64,000 nt of DNA, taken from the NCBI GenBank assembly GCA_022410635.1, contig JAJVDF010000342.1, positions 423,721-487,720 on the forward strand. The letters run 5' to 3'. Shown piece by piece: positions 9,774-20,470 of the stretch. Within the stretch, counting starts at the first letter, position 1. The number at the start of each line of letters is the position of its first letter. The translations under genes and the position numbers were made by a program. The notes beneath the pieces are model-generated. The model searched no databases. It saw nothing but the letters and a program-made list of their open reading frames with translations, and had not been told where the DNA came from. The DNA comes from Tretioscincus oriximinensis. Its lineage: Eukaryota; Chordata; Lepidosauria; Squamata; Gymnophthalmidae.

Positions 9774-9865
9774 CTGATTCTTGATGCAACATTCCATCAT
9801 CTTTGCTACCCAGCCATACCTCTTAATGGAAGTTTTGCTAGGTTCTCTACACATCCAGAAGAGAT
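9774..9865 (-). other. Weak candidate exon (92 bp)
   Basis: On the minus strand a pyrimidine tract ending in TATTGCAG precedes the segment, and CAG followed by GTAAGC ends it, a strong donor match. One frame is open through the segment with 30 codons, including FWMCREPSKTSIKRYGWVAK, beginning with two bases of a split codon and ending on a codon boundary. Reading continues open upstream past the acceptor, so frame alone is not evidence. The product is not recognised. It lies on the same strand as the better candidate at 23694-23809, but that exon ends at phase 0, which does not join in frame with this open frame. It may be chance. Confidence 0.2.
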
Positions 9866-9867
9866 CT

Positions 9868-9893
9868 GCAATAGGAGAGGAATCTCCTATTGC
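9868..9893. other. Perfect 11-bp inverted repeat with 4-base loop
   Basis: GCAATAGGAGA is followed by GGAA and then its exact reverse complement. On the minus strand it covers the pyrimidine tract and AG of the candidate exon acceptor at 9865. Confidence 0.8.
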
Positions 9894-10867
9894 TGATATT
9901 TTCCAACTGCATGGCAAAATGCCTGCCTCCTCCATTACAGAGTGCCTGCAGCTCTGTCATCTGTCACACCCTCACAAGGAGACGAGCTGGTGAGAAGATG
10001 CCAGCCAACAGGACTGCAGGATCACAGCTGGCTGGGCATGTGCAGCTCAGTCTTCTGGCTACATCTCATCAGCCTCACACCAGTTCCATATGGATCCAGG
10101 AAAAGGTATGTCCCCTCTTTTCCCCAGTGAAATCTGCAATTACCTTTAGATTGTGGATTTCACTTACTTTCCCCCTCCATGTGCATAGGACCTAGGTCAG
10201 AAAATTGCCCAAGTATTCCTGGAAGGTGGTTTACTTATACACTGTGCAGTAACCTGAAAGGTCTTTTGGTATCTTGTAAGCAGGTCCTAAAATGAAATGT
10301 GCAAAGAAATTGCAAGAAGTGAGAGCAGGCCTTAAAGTTATTCAATGTATAGTACTTTTCCCATTCAGTGATAAACTAAAGCTTCAGTCTCTCAGCAACA
10401 GTGTTTAAACCTCTCTGTTAACGTAAGCTACTTCCTGAGCACCATAAAGTAGCTCTGGTGCCAAATGAGAAAATGACCCTTTGCTTTGAAATTCTCTTTC
10501 AAGTCTTACTTTATCAGACACTTATACACACACAAAATGAATAGTTTCCCTGACTTCCCACAGAGCTTCTTATATACTAAAATCAAAGTATGCTTGGCTT
10601 GCTGACTCAGTCTCCTTTTTCTACTTCTCTTTTTGAAATATTCTGAGAGAATGATCTTGCCTTCATGTTTTAATTCATATGGGTTTTATCCTTAAGAAGT
10701 GGCTCAAAGAATCTGACTTGTTATTGAGTCATCACATACAAAAGGAAAGGGCTGTCTTCTGTGGCATAGGTAGTCTGGTTGCTTAAAGGGGCAAGGTTAC
10801 AATAAGGTTTGCAGTAAATTCTCAGAAATCTCTGTTGACAGTTTTAATCCATTTCTGCACTTACTAT
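9894..10867. other. No gene seen
   Basis: No coding motif or repeat family was identified. Overlapping open frames at about 9780-10195 are short and without recognisable features. Confidence 0.4.
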
Positions 10868-10945
10868 TGTTATTCTGATAATCTGAAGAAGTAGGCGCTT
10901 CTACGAAAGCTTATACCACCTACTTTTCTACTGTTAGTTTTTAAG
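10868..10945 (+). repeat. Dispersed repeat fragment (GAAAGCTTATACC family)
   Basis: Contains CTGAAGAAGTAGGC, then ACGAAAGCTTATACC and a CTGTTAGTTTTTAAG block. This is one end of a dispersed family also present, in the other orientation and more complete, at 39950-40072 and 55945-56200. Its class (SINE or DNA element) is not settled. Confidence 0.5.
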
Positions 10946-11844
10946 TACTACTAGCCCCTTTGCTGGTATTGCTATTCTGGTACAAGGTGGGTTGTATAGT
11001 ACTTGGGCTAACTCTTCTGTGTGAGCTACTACACCAGTTCTAAAGCCTATGCTGAGAAGTTGGTGCATGGGATTCCTGAATATGTGAATGAAAGAGTCTG
11101 ATATTTAAAGCTTCCTGGGGACACATTTTGGCAGCATGGTTGATCTGTTGCCTAAATTGGTCTCCTGGGGCCTACCAGATCATGAAGAAATTTCTGAGGC
11201 AGCTCTGAGATGGTTTTGAGATGGGATAGTTCATACACCAATCATCCCCTCACCTTTGATGAACATTTTGTGCTAGAAAAAGTGGATTAAATGAAAACCA
11301 GAAACACAAATATCACAGATTATTGTCTCCGAGATGCATGCATACTGCCTGTTGTGCTATGTCTGAACACAGTTTTAAGTTACATTATGAAGAGAACACC
11401 CAACTCAAGGGAAAATCTAAATATCATCATAATTAAATGCACTCACGTGCACAAAGAGACACTAAGAACAAGATCACCAGCAGATAAAGTACATTTTCCA
11501 AAGTGATTCGCTGGCTGAGTATGACTACCACTGGCTGTCCATGTTGGTGCTCCACAACAACCTCCGTATCATCTGGGAAGGAAAAAGTCTACCCTGATTT
11601 CCAGTCATCTGAGCAAACAGAAGCCCATTATTGCCCTCTTCTGTTCATGCTGTCAATGGCAGGTGACTTGAGAGATGCTGGGGTTGCCACTGTCCCATTG
11701 CCACAGCCACCCCCAAAACAACCAATCTGGTGCCCCACATCAATGTCACTCCCATCCTTCCAGGTCCCATTTAACATTTCCAGTCCTCACAGGGGAGGGG
11801 ATGCAACTGTGTCAGTGAAAGCATGATGCCACAGATGTAGGAAG
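10946..11844. other. No gene seen
   Basis: Unique-looking sequence; frames at 11291-11826 lack recognisable domains or supporting splice structure. Confidence 0.4.
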
Positions 11845-12140
11845 GAGGCCTGGAAGTTAAATGGGGGTGGGAGGAAGTGGGCAGATGGGAATAGGGGAGA
11901 GAGAAGTGGAGGGAGAGAGAAAGGAAGGAAGGATAGCCTGTGGGTAAAAGGAGGGGGAAGGAAGGGAAGCAAGGAGGAAAAGAGAGAGGAGGAAATACCA
12001 GGGGGAGAGATACAAGAGGGAGGTGTGGGAGAATGTAATGGAAATAATGTGAGAGGTGGCAGGAACAAAAGAAGAGGAAGTGAAAGGAAGGGAAGGAGAA
12101 GGGGGAAGGGGGAAGGAAAGAGAGAGGAGATATACTAGGA
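11845..12140. repeat. Homopurine-rich tract (~290 bp)
   Basis: The plus strand is overwhelmingly A and G, with GGAAGGAAGG and GGGGGAAGG runs. The start, GGAGGCCTGGAAGTTAAATG, resembles the reverse complement of the minisatellite unit at 3.8-4.3 kb, so the two tracts look like one repeat family in opposite orientations. Minus-strand frames are Pro/Ser/Leu-rich composition artefacts. Confidence 0.7.
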
Positions 12141-13635
12141 GGTATCCCTACCATTTTTTAAACAAATATATATTTGAAAATTAAATTGTGGTACAATCAA
12201 TGGAAGAGTGGACATTTAGAAACATTTTTAAAAAACCCTCATAACACAGACATATACTAAACATGGCACTGTAATCTTGTCAACCTCCCATCCCCCACCA
12301 ATAATTATCTGTTGGCAATTCCACTGCATTTAAAAGTGGAGGAGAGAACTGTTCAATGAACACTTCTCTCCTACGCTGAAAGTAGCATTTGACATGTTAA
12401 ATTCTACAAGCTTAGTCCATGAATCATTCTCTGAGCCAATGATCAGTGACTGGAAGCTAATATGAATTCCTAGCCCAGCAGTAATTATTGACCCATCTTG
12501 TTTATTAACTTTTTCCAATAATCTAGCCAACAGAATGGAGTGAGTTACGCCTAAGATATTTCAATTCCAAGGGATCAAACAGATTTTCTGAAATGATTCA
12601 TTGGCAAGAACATGCACCAGAGATTTCAGTTATTATCACTTGAGCTTTCTGAAACTGACATCTTATTCCTCTGTTTACAATGCACATATGAAAATATTTC
12701 TTTCTTTTGTAGTTTTATTTCATACTAGCAGAATTAAACTGGCCTTGGTTGCCTGTAATAAGGCCTGGCATTCTAGCCTCCCTTCCCTTGAACCCTGGCC
12801 AGGCACAGCCACACACAAGGGGATGGAGGCAAGATGGTGGTCCTGCCGCCACTGCCCCTCTCCGGGTCTCAGTACTTCTACTTTTCTTGGTGGCAGTGAC
12901 AGCATGAGAACCACGTTGTTTTCATGTACTCCACAGCAGCTGGCAAACAACAGTGCCAGCCCAACACAGCCCAGTGGAGGGCTCCAGCATAGCAGAAGCT
13001 TTCTAGGTCCTGAACCTGGCCTGCCTGAAGCTGCAGATTGGCTGCACCTTGCTCAGGCCAGCACCTGTGGTGCTCTAGGACCTGGACCTCACCTGCCATG
13101 TAGAATGTAGTTCAGACCTTGGGCACAGCCAGTGGTGCACCTTCAAGTAACCAAGGCAGGGCATCCTCTTGGGCCAGTGAATGGGGGAGGGGAAGGATAT
13201 TTTTAGGACTGTGTTTTTCTGAAGGTACATCTCTGATGTTTGTCCTGGACTACCAGGGTTACTTATCTTCCACTTAAATTTCAGATCATCTTTCAATCCC
13301 TTGTATTTTTCTAGTTTTTCATACCTTCCCCCCACCTCTGTGTACATTACTGGTGATATTGCTTCTTCCTTGCTTTGGTGTACAGTCATATTGTCTAGTT
13401 CCACAGGATTTTTGCTCTATTGTTGTCAGCTATCATTTACTGTGAAGATCCCCACTGGAAGACTCCATCCTCATTGCAGAAATACCTGTACAGAATTTTT
13501 AAAATTTAGTTATGCCATTCTGTATATACTTGGCATCATCTTGACTCTAGCTACCATGTCATGAAATATTTTAAGTGCCTCTCCTGTAGTCCTGCCTGAG
13601 TTTAAACTTATACTCTAAGAATATAAGTTTAATAT
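12141..13635. other. No gene seen
   Basis: 12141-12720 and 13130-13635 are AT-rich without signal. 12740-13100 is richer in GC and open on both strands, but no domain is recognised and no convincing splice sites were found. Confidence 0.4.
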
Positions 13636-13900
13636 ATACACCAGTTTGGTGTAGTGGTTAGAGTGTTGGACTCGTACCTGGTAGTCTCCCGGTTCAATTC
13701 CCCACTCCTCCATGAAAGCCAGCTGGGTGACCTTGGGCCAGTCACAGTTCTTTGAACTCTCTCAGCCCCACCTACTCCACAGGATGTCTCTTGTGGAGAA
13801 AGCAAGAAAAGCAATGTGCACCACCCTATGGTTGGCTGCCCTGAGACTTCAGGTATAGGGTGGGATACAAGTACAAATAAATAAAATAAATAAATATATG
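13636..13900 (+). mobile_element. Sauria-type tRNA-derived SINE
   Basis: The tRNA-like head has an A box TAGTGGTTAGAGTG (13652-13665) and a B box GGTTCAATTCC (13691-13701), which drive RNA polymerase III transcription in this class. The body contains AGCCAGCTGGGTGACCTTGG, the CAGTCACA block and CTACTCCACAGGATG, then GGTTGGCTGCCCTGAG, and ends in AGGGTGGGATACAAGTACAAATAAATAAA. This matches what I recall of squamate Sauria SINEs, mobilised by Bov-B LINE machinery. It is near full length. TAAGAATA occurs on both sides but not adjacent to the element, so a target duplication is uncertain. Confidence 0.85.
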
Positions 13901-13984
13901 TACTAAGAATAATTCATCAGTGTTGTAATAATTCCTACTTTTTTCAGCTATTGATACCATTTTCATATCAGTAACTTATGTGAT

Positions 13985-15228
13985 AATGGTGCTGAGGGCA
14001 GCGAGTAGTCTTTGTGGGTCAGAGCTCCCAGCGGTCTCCTCTTCAGTGTGGAGTTCCCCAGGGTACAGTACTCTCCCCAATGCTTTTCAATATTTTTATG
14101 CATCCCTTGGCTCAGTTAATCCAGAATTATGGACTAATCTGTCATCAGTACACTGATGACACCACTCCTCCTGCTGATGGAGGGTCAGTCAGCTTCAGTC
14201 CCAGTTGTTCTCTCCCATTGCCTAGAAGCCATTGTGAACTGGTTAAGCAGTAGCAGGTTGAAATTAAACCTATCGAAGATGGAGGTCATCTGGCTGGGCC
14301 ATGGGGCTGAACCTAGTGGTCTTCAGCTGACTCATCTCAGGGAGATCCCTCTGTGGACTCTCCCCATTGTCAAGAGCCTGGATGTCCACCTGGACTCCAA
14401 CCTTTCCATGGAGACCCAGGTGGTGTACTCAGCTCAAACAGCCTTATTCTACCTGAGACAAGCTCCACAGTTGGTCCCTTACCTCTCTCTCCCTGACCTA
14501 ACCACTGTGATCCATGCAACAGTTACCACTAAGATAGATCGTTGTAACTCTCTGTATGCAGGGCTTCCCTTGTGCCTTATCTGGAGGCTGAAGTTGGTCC
14601 AGAATGCAGCAGCCCATTTATTAACAGGATCCCCTCATATGGCCCACATTTCTCCTATTTTACGGGAACTGCACTGGTTGCTAATTGAGTTCTGGATCCA
14701 ATTCAAGGTGCTGGTTGTGACCTTTAAAGCTTTACATGGCTTAGTACCCTCATATTTGCGAGACCGGCTTGCCCTCTACAAACCCAGGAGAACATTGAGG
14801 TCATCTATGGACCTTAATTGGTTGCAAGTCCCTGGTGACAGTGAGGCCCACCTTTCGGTCACCAAAAATAGGGCATTCTCTTGTGTGGCCCCTACCTGGT
14901 GGAACACCCTCTCCATGAGTACTCAAGCAATTAAAGAACTGTCAAGTTTCTGGAGAGCTTGTAAAGCAGAGTTGTTCCACCAGGTCTTTGGTTAGCTTTA
15001 GTCTAGTCTCAGGCTGATCTGCCTCCACTGTTGTTTTAGTATTGCCCTTTGGATTTGAGTTGCTATACGTTGGGGGATTATGATTGTAATTTGTTTTTAA
15101 ATATTTTCTGGACTTTTACTGGTTTTATATAATTATCTTGTATTTTATTGTTTTGTATTACATAGGAAGCTGCCCAGAGCCCTTTGGGGTAGGCAGGGTA
15201 TAAATCAAATAGTAAAGTAAATTCTACC
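13985..15228 (+). mobile_element. L2-type LINE, 5'-truncated
   Basis: Reverse transcriptase C-terminal half followed by a 3' UTR that ends with CCTTTGGGGTAGGCAGGGTATAAATCAA, the form seen at L2-like 3' ends. A second, older copy lies on the minus strand at 29280-30485, and several isolated 3' tails are scattered through the window. Confidence 0.85.
14014..14995 (+). pseudogene. L2 reverse transcriptase, C-terminal half
   Basis: The first frame carries LQCGVPQGTVLSPMLFNIFM and the catalytic block HQYTDDTT, where the usual YADD reads YTDD. A frameshift near 14160-14180 moves the coding to the next frame. That frame continues with RLKLNLSKMEVIWLG, RCNSLYAGLPLCLIWRLKLV, the QNAAAHLLTGSPHMAHISPI block, LRELHWLLIEF, a PSYLRDRL block and a terminal LWN-type motif read as TWWNTLS. 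It ends at a stop at about 14995. The block order is that of L2-clade LINEs. Confidence 0.88.
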
Positions 15229-16699
15229 AAGGAATTTGTTAGGAGAAGGTACTTCTACTGCCTACTCTCCATTCATGGTCCTTGCCTGCAGGTGTCTGAG
15301 ACTTCCTCTTAGCTGTTCATCCCTACTGTTTGTGTACAAAATTTGTTGATGCTCATAGTGAAATCCAATGTTTGTATTGTGACACATTCCCAAGTGTTAA
15401 CTTCATCAGTTTATGTGCTTTCATCTCATAACTTCAATCTCTGGCAAATGAAGCCCTCACAGAAATTCTAGAGCTAATACAACCTTCAGAGTGATCAAGG
15501 TCATGCTGAAGACCCAGAGAGATCACACCGAGGCCATAAAGTATCATGGAGTATTTTAATATTTTTTGTGGGGGAGGGGAGACTTTTGGAATTACAAAAC
15601 TTAAATATGTAAAAATGTCAAAGGGGGTTATATTCATTCAATATCTGTGAATGTTTCATTTTTATTTAAATAAAGTTTAACTTTCAGAAAATCAGTGCAA
15701 ATACCGAAGTACAATTGTGTTGTCAGGTTGTACCATTACAGGTCCCCTGATCCTCATGTCCTCCCCTCATTCTTGCCCAACTTCCAGTTGCATTTTGTCC
15801 CTCTGCAAACTAGGGAATAACTGACTGATTATTTTTGCAAGGTGTTTTATTGAACTTCTCCAATCACTATGTTGGCTCTTGAGGTTTGGCTCAATCCTAA
15901 ATTCACTAGTTTGGGATATCTTTACCATCATTGCCTTTCCTGCTCTGGTCCAGTTTTCCTGTTTTCCTTCGAACTGTGATTCAATATGTTGCTGTGTGTC
16001 TTGATTTGGATTATATATACACAATCTTGCTTCCTGCATAATGACTGAATGAGTTTATTGATATAGTGAATTATACTTTTCATTATTTTTGGTTAATCAT
16101 ACAATGGTAAGCGAACTAATGGAAGGGAGCTGTTAGCATATTTACTGCTTCAGTATACCAGCCAATATAGAATCATCNCCCCCCCCCCCCCCCGATATCT
16201 GCATTGCAGGGCATAACATGTTCCTATGAACTCATTTGTAATGAGTATCTTAGACAGAAGTAATTACATATGCAGGAGAAAATAAGTAACCATTACATTT
16301 GTTTTTATATAACACTGATAGGAAAAATACAGGCACACACACTCATTGCTTTGATTACTCTTTTATCTCTTCAATTTCTCCAGGGTTATCATAGCTTCAT
16401 CAGTTGTGTGTGAATTAAAATACTACTTTTCTGTCTGTTGACAGCTAATCCCAGATGATAACATTTGCTATTGGGAAGCTATAAAGAAGTGTTTGAACAA
16501 TATGTTCCCATAAGACAGAGCAAAATAACACATTATCTTTTTGTTTTGCTTTGCTTTTTTTTAAAAAAAATCCAGATGGGATTATATTTAAATATTTTTT
16601 TAGGGTCATATTACACAGGTATGTCATCTTACATATCACCATCATTTGAATAATAGACTATTTTAAAATCTAAACACCAAAACATTTTGTAAAAATCTT
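15229..16699. other. No gene seen; one N with poly-C at 16178
   Basis: AT-rich sequence. A single N at 16178 is followed by about 15 C, which looks like a join of unknown size at a homopolymer. No coding or transposon motif identified. Confidence 0.4.
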
Positions 16700-17310
16700 A
16701 ATAATAATACAATTGATCACATTCTCAGCTGTTGCAAGAAAATTGCACAAACTAACCACAAACAGAGGCACAACTACGTGGGCCAAATGATCCATTAGAA
16801 CCTGTGCCAACACTACCATCTGCCACGGTAAAAAACTGATGGGATCATAAACCTGAAAAAGTAGTTGAAAACAAACATGCCAAAATACTCTGAAACTTTT
16901 GAATACAGACTGATGAGGTTTTGGAACACAATAAACCGGATCTCACAATCATGGAAAAGAAAAAAGTGTGGATCATTGATGTCGCCATATCAGGTGACAG
17001 TAGAATTGATGAAAAACAACAGGAAAAATTCAACCAATATCAGGATCTCAAAATTGAACTGCAATGACTCAGCCAGCATTTGAAAACAATAAACATTGAC
17101 AAAATCGCGATCTGTCAGTTGCAAAAGGCCACCAAAATCGGATCTGCGTGCATCATGCGAAAATACATCACACAATCCTAGACACTTGGGAAGTGTTCGC
17201 CTTGGGATTTTATTATACAAAATCCAGGACATTAATCTCATTTGCTGTGCATTACTGGTTTTTATGTCAATAACAATAATACAAGGCATCCCCTTTTTCT
17301 TTCTGTAAAC
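16700..17310 (+). mobile_element. R4/Dong-type LINE, endonuclease end
   Basis: Translation across frames gives HILSCCKKIAQT, RHNYVGQMIH, WDHKPEKVVENKHAKI, then PDLTIMEKKKVWIIDVAISG and YQDLKIELQ. The PD...IDVA arrangement is that of the C-terminal restriction-like endonuclease of R2/R4-group LINEs, which replaces the APE endonuclease of other LINEs. Several in-frame stops (for example after HAKIL) show it is inactive. The 3' end has a GTGCATTACTGGTTTTTATG block followed by a short AATAATAC-like tail. Only the last ~190 codons and the 3' UTR remain. Confidence 0.75.
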
Positions 17311-17882
17311 CATTGTTTGTTTTGTAAATCAAACATATGGAGTGATATATTTAAGACCAAGACTCTTCTTTAAACTATCTGCTAGTAAATGTTTTTCTTC
17401 TCTGTGTTATTTGCATATATTTGTTGAATTTTCATACTTAGATGACTTTTAGCTCTCCCTTTCTTTGGGTATCATACAATTTAACTTTCTAATACTAACA
17501 GAGTTCAAATTTATTAAACTTGTATTGCATAGACAAATGCTCAGGAGCTATAGAGCCTCGATATCTTATTTTTTATTTGTGTGTGATTTTTATTTGTTTG
17601 TTAACAAAAAGTCTCACGCCAGATTACAGCAATCAAAACCAAATATAAAATGAACATACTAAAATCAGTAACAATATCTGAAATTGGAGAGAGAAAACTT
17701 TTTGGACTAGAGCAAATAGGTCTATCTTCACTGATCTCCTGAACATATTCAGTAATAGTGCCAGCAAGGTGTGTGTGTCCCCATCTTGGGGTGTGCACCT
17801 GCCCCCTAGGGGATCAAAGGGATAGTATTATTCCTCTGATCTCCAATGGTGTTTGAATTTGCCACATGCTAATTATTCCTGG
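17311..17882. other. No gene seen
   Basis: AT-rich, no recognised motif. Confidence 0.4.
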
Positions 17883-18085
17883 TAGGCTGACCAGATCACC
17901 TCTTTTTTTTTGGGGGGGGGGGGGTTGAAAACCTGTTTTTGGGTTTCCTCCCAGTTTTTTCTGAGGAAAATGTTTTCAAAAAAAGATTTGTTTTCGAAAA
18001 ATGTATTTTTTTCCCTCAGAAAAAAACGGGAGGCACCCAAAAAATGGGTTCCCCCCCCCAAAAAAGGGGGTCATCTGTCAGCCTA
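17883..18085. mobile_element. Palindromic foldback MITE, copy B
   Basis: Starts TAGGCTGACCAGATCACCTC and ends GGTCATCTGTCAGCCTA. Both arms carry the GTTTTTGGGTTTCCTCCCAG block or its complement and a TTTTTTCTGAGGAAAAT block around an A/T-rich centre. TA lies at both outer ends. No longer flanking duplication is visible. Confidence 0.85.
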
Positions 18086-18579
18086 ACCCAGCCCTGGGGC
18101 TTTATGGCATGCCAACTAATGGTAGCCCCAAATGAGAAAGGGGAAAGAAAGCATTCTCCCCCATTCCAGGCCTTAATTTTGGGGCTTACTTCTGGGTCTT
18201 ATTTCACAGTAAGGCTGGGAAATAAGACATGAAATGGGGGAAGCTGTCTTCTTCCTCCTTTGGGACTGCCCTTAATATGGCAGCACCCTGAAGAGCCCCT
18301 ACCCTACCTGGGAAAATTTTGAAGGAGGCTAGAGAAAGAAACCAGCTCCCCCCATTTTGGACCTTGTTCACAGGCCTTATATTTCAGAAGCATTCACAGT
18401 ACATGTTATTCTTGCTTACTTGGGGCTTGATTTATAAAGCTATTTGCTACTTGAAAAAGCTCTGCTCTACAACATTGACAGAAAAAGTAATTCATTTTCA
18501 TTATCACCATCACTATATGTTAGGTACAATAATATTCTTTAACCTGTGTTTGCCCATAGTATTTTAATTTATTACCTCT
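18086..18579. other. No gene seen; possible degenerate repeat
   Basis: The stretch 18170-18230 has GGGGCTTACTTCTGGGTCTT, similar to the GGGCTTATTTT motifs of the element at 59513-60378, but too degenerate to call. Confidence 0.3.
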
Positions 18580-18865
18580 GCTCTAACAATTGTCTAAGCA
18601 TGCTAAGTGCCAAACCTTCATCTGAGAGATCAGGTTTCAAGACCCTGTGTCGAACGTGGAGCGGGTGAGGGCCTTCTACAATCCTGCAGCTATTTGAAAG
18701 CAAGAATTTCAAGAAATTGCAACAGACTGTGACTAAATAAATGGGAACCATCACAGCATGGTGGGGAAGATAGAATGTAAGCCTTCAGGCAAAAAATAAC
18801 CTTGTAAGTTGCTGTGAGTCCCTTCGGGTGAGAAAAGTGGTGTATAAAAACCTCCTCCTCCTTCA
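18580..18865 (+). mobile_element. tRNA-derived SINE, second family
   Basis: A degraded tRNA-like head with B-box-like AGGTTTCAAGACCC is followed by a body shared with the SINEs at 25255-25795, 53650-54245 and 59645-59930. Shared blocks are CAGCTATTTGAAAG, CAAGAAATTGCAAC, GTGGGGAAGATAGAATGTAA, CCTTCAGGCAAAAAATAACC, TTGTAAG...GCTGTGAGTC and GGTGTATAAAAAC. The tail is a short CTC/CTT repeat. Confidence 0.7.
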
Positions 18866-20289
18866 TTGAGAAACACCAGGGTAATTTATGGGTTCCATGG
18901 GTACCCTACAGATATTTGGGGGTGATTGTGAAGTTATGAAGGGCTACAGATTTTCATTGTATTATCAGCTAGTTAAGGGAAGGCCTGACAAAATATAAAA
19001 GTGTCAGGAAAGCTGGGAAATTCATGATCTTAAGGCACATGTTGCATCAAAACCTTTCTTAGCTTGAGTAATAGACTTTACTTTGGTCCAATTTTGCATA
19101 AAGCCATTTCACAAATGGATAATATAAATTAAGCAAAGCAGCTTGGGAAATTCTTGGGTTTGTAAGATCTCAAGGAAACAAGTCTAATTTATATTAATTT
19201 AGTGAGGCCTTATTCATAGGGAAATCTCTAGGCAGAATTCTAGCCTGAAGAAACAAATACAAGCCAAACACATTTAATAACTGATACATTCTATATAGAA
19301 TAAAGGTCAGTAATTAAATTAGTTTAAAACTGATGCCGCTAAAGTTAAGGCAATTTAAACAACAACAACAACAACATAAAGTCTATTGTTGCATTGGATA
19401 CTACAGCATAATTTTTCTTTGTTGTATTTGTGATTACTTATTGTAAATTTCTCTTTTGTTTAATATATAAAATATTGTTTCTAGATATGCTTCTACACAT
19501 CAGCTGGAGTTGAACCTTAATTTCGGAAAAAGGCTTTGTGTAAAGGAAGAAGGATGCTTTGTGTCAAGGAGAAGTAGGAAGAGGAGGAGGAGAAGGAGGA
19601 AGATGAGAGGAAGAATGCAATGGGATAAAACTAATCCAATCAGAGATTTAGGAGAATGAATGTCTCTGCCACAGACCATTGTTGCTGCTGAAAAGTTTGC
19701 TGGAACTAAAAATGCTTTTAGATTTTACTGATACAATGAGTTGATAGAGGATTCAGAAGCAATTTTGAAAGAACCACAAAAATCCCCTCACTAATTTTAA
19801 GCTAGTCACAACTATCCCCCTTGTGTTGCATTCAATGTGCACTTGAATGCATCTTCCATATGTAGGGATCCAACACAGTAAGGATTTAGGTTGCATATCC
19901 ATATATTAGAACAGTTGTTGAAATTCTGCCTTCCACAAGTACTACCCACCTGCCTTAGATGGAATATGATTACTGTTAGGTCATCAGTAGTTGTATTTAA
20001 GTATGACTATAGAGCTGGCCAGCAAGTCCTGATCCCAAGCATGGGGTATGTTATATAGAAGCCTCTCTAATGTTCAGGAATACCATGGAGAGTAAGTTCA
20101 GTGGCAAATCAAATTCTGAAAAGCATTCTTCAGATTCTTGGCATCCATCTTGTAGCTCATATGAGATTCTAAGTGGCAACATGGGTTAGTCTGAACCTGT
20201 ACTGTCTTGAAGACATTTTTCCAAAGTCAGAATCAGTGGGCCTTGTTGACCCATACATACTGTTTCTGCTTGTGGACCTTTCTATGAAC
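18866..20289. other. No gene seen; small microsatellites
   Basis: Contains a CAA run at about 19358-19380 and a purine-rich GAG/GAA stretch at 19566-19620. Nothing else recognised. Confidence 0.45.
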
Positions 20290-20470
20290 CTTGCAAACCT
20301 TTTTATGTTTGGTGGATTATTTATTTTGGTGTGGTATGCAGTTTTATTATATTATTCTAAATGCTTGATGTTTTACTTTGTTTATTCTGCCTGCTTTTTA
20401 TAAACCACCTTGGGCAAATGCTAAATTGGAAAGGTGGTATACATATAAATATGATTGATTGATTGATGAA
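20290..20470 (+). mobile_element. L2-like LINE 3' tail
   Basis: Ends with CCACCTTGGGCAAATGCTAA, then TTGGAAAGGTGGTATACATA and a (GATT)n tail. This matches the form of L2-like 3' termini elsewhere in the window (15228). No coding part is left. Confidence 0.5.

Noticed and set aside
11771..12154. Minus-strand Pro/Ser/Phe-rich frames
   Set aside because: Shadow of the homopurine tract on the opposite strand.
13652..13701. Possible tRNA gene (good A and B boxes)
   Set aside because: The boxes belong to the head of a SINE; body and A-rich tail follow and the segment does not complete a tRNA fold with an acceptor stem.
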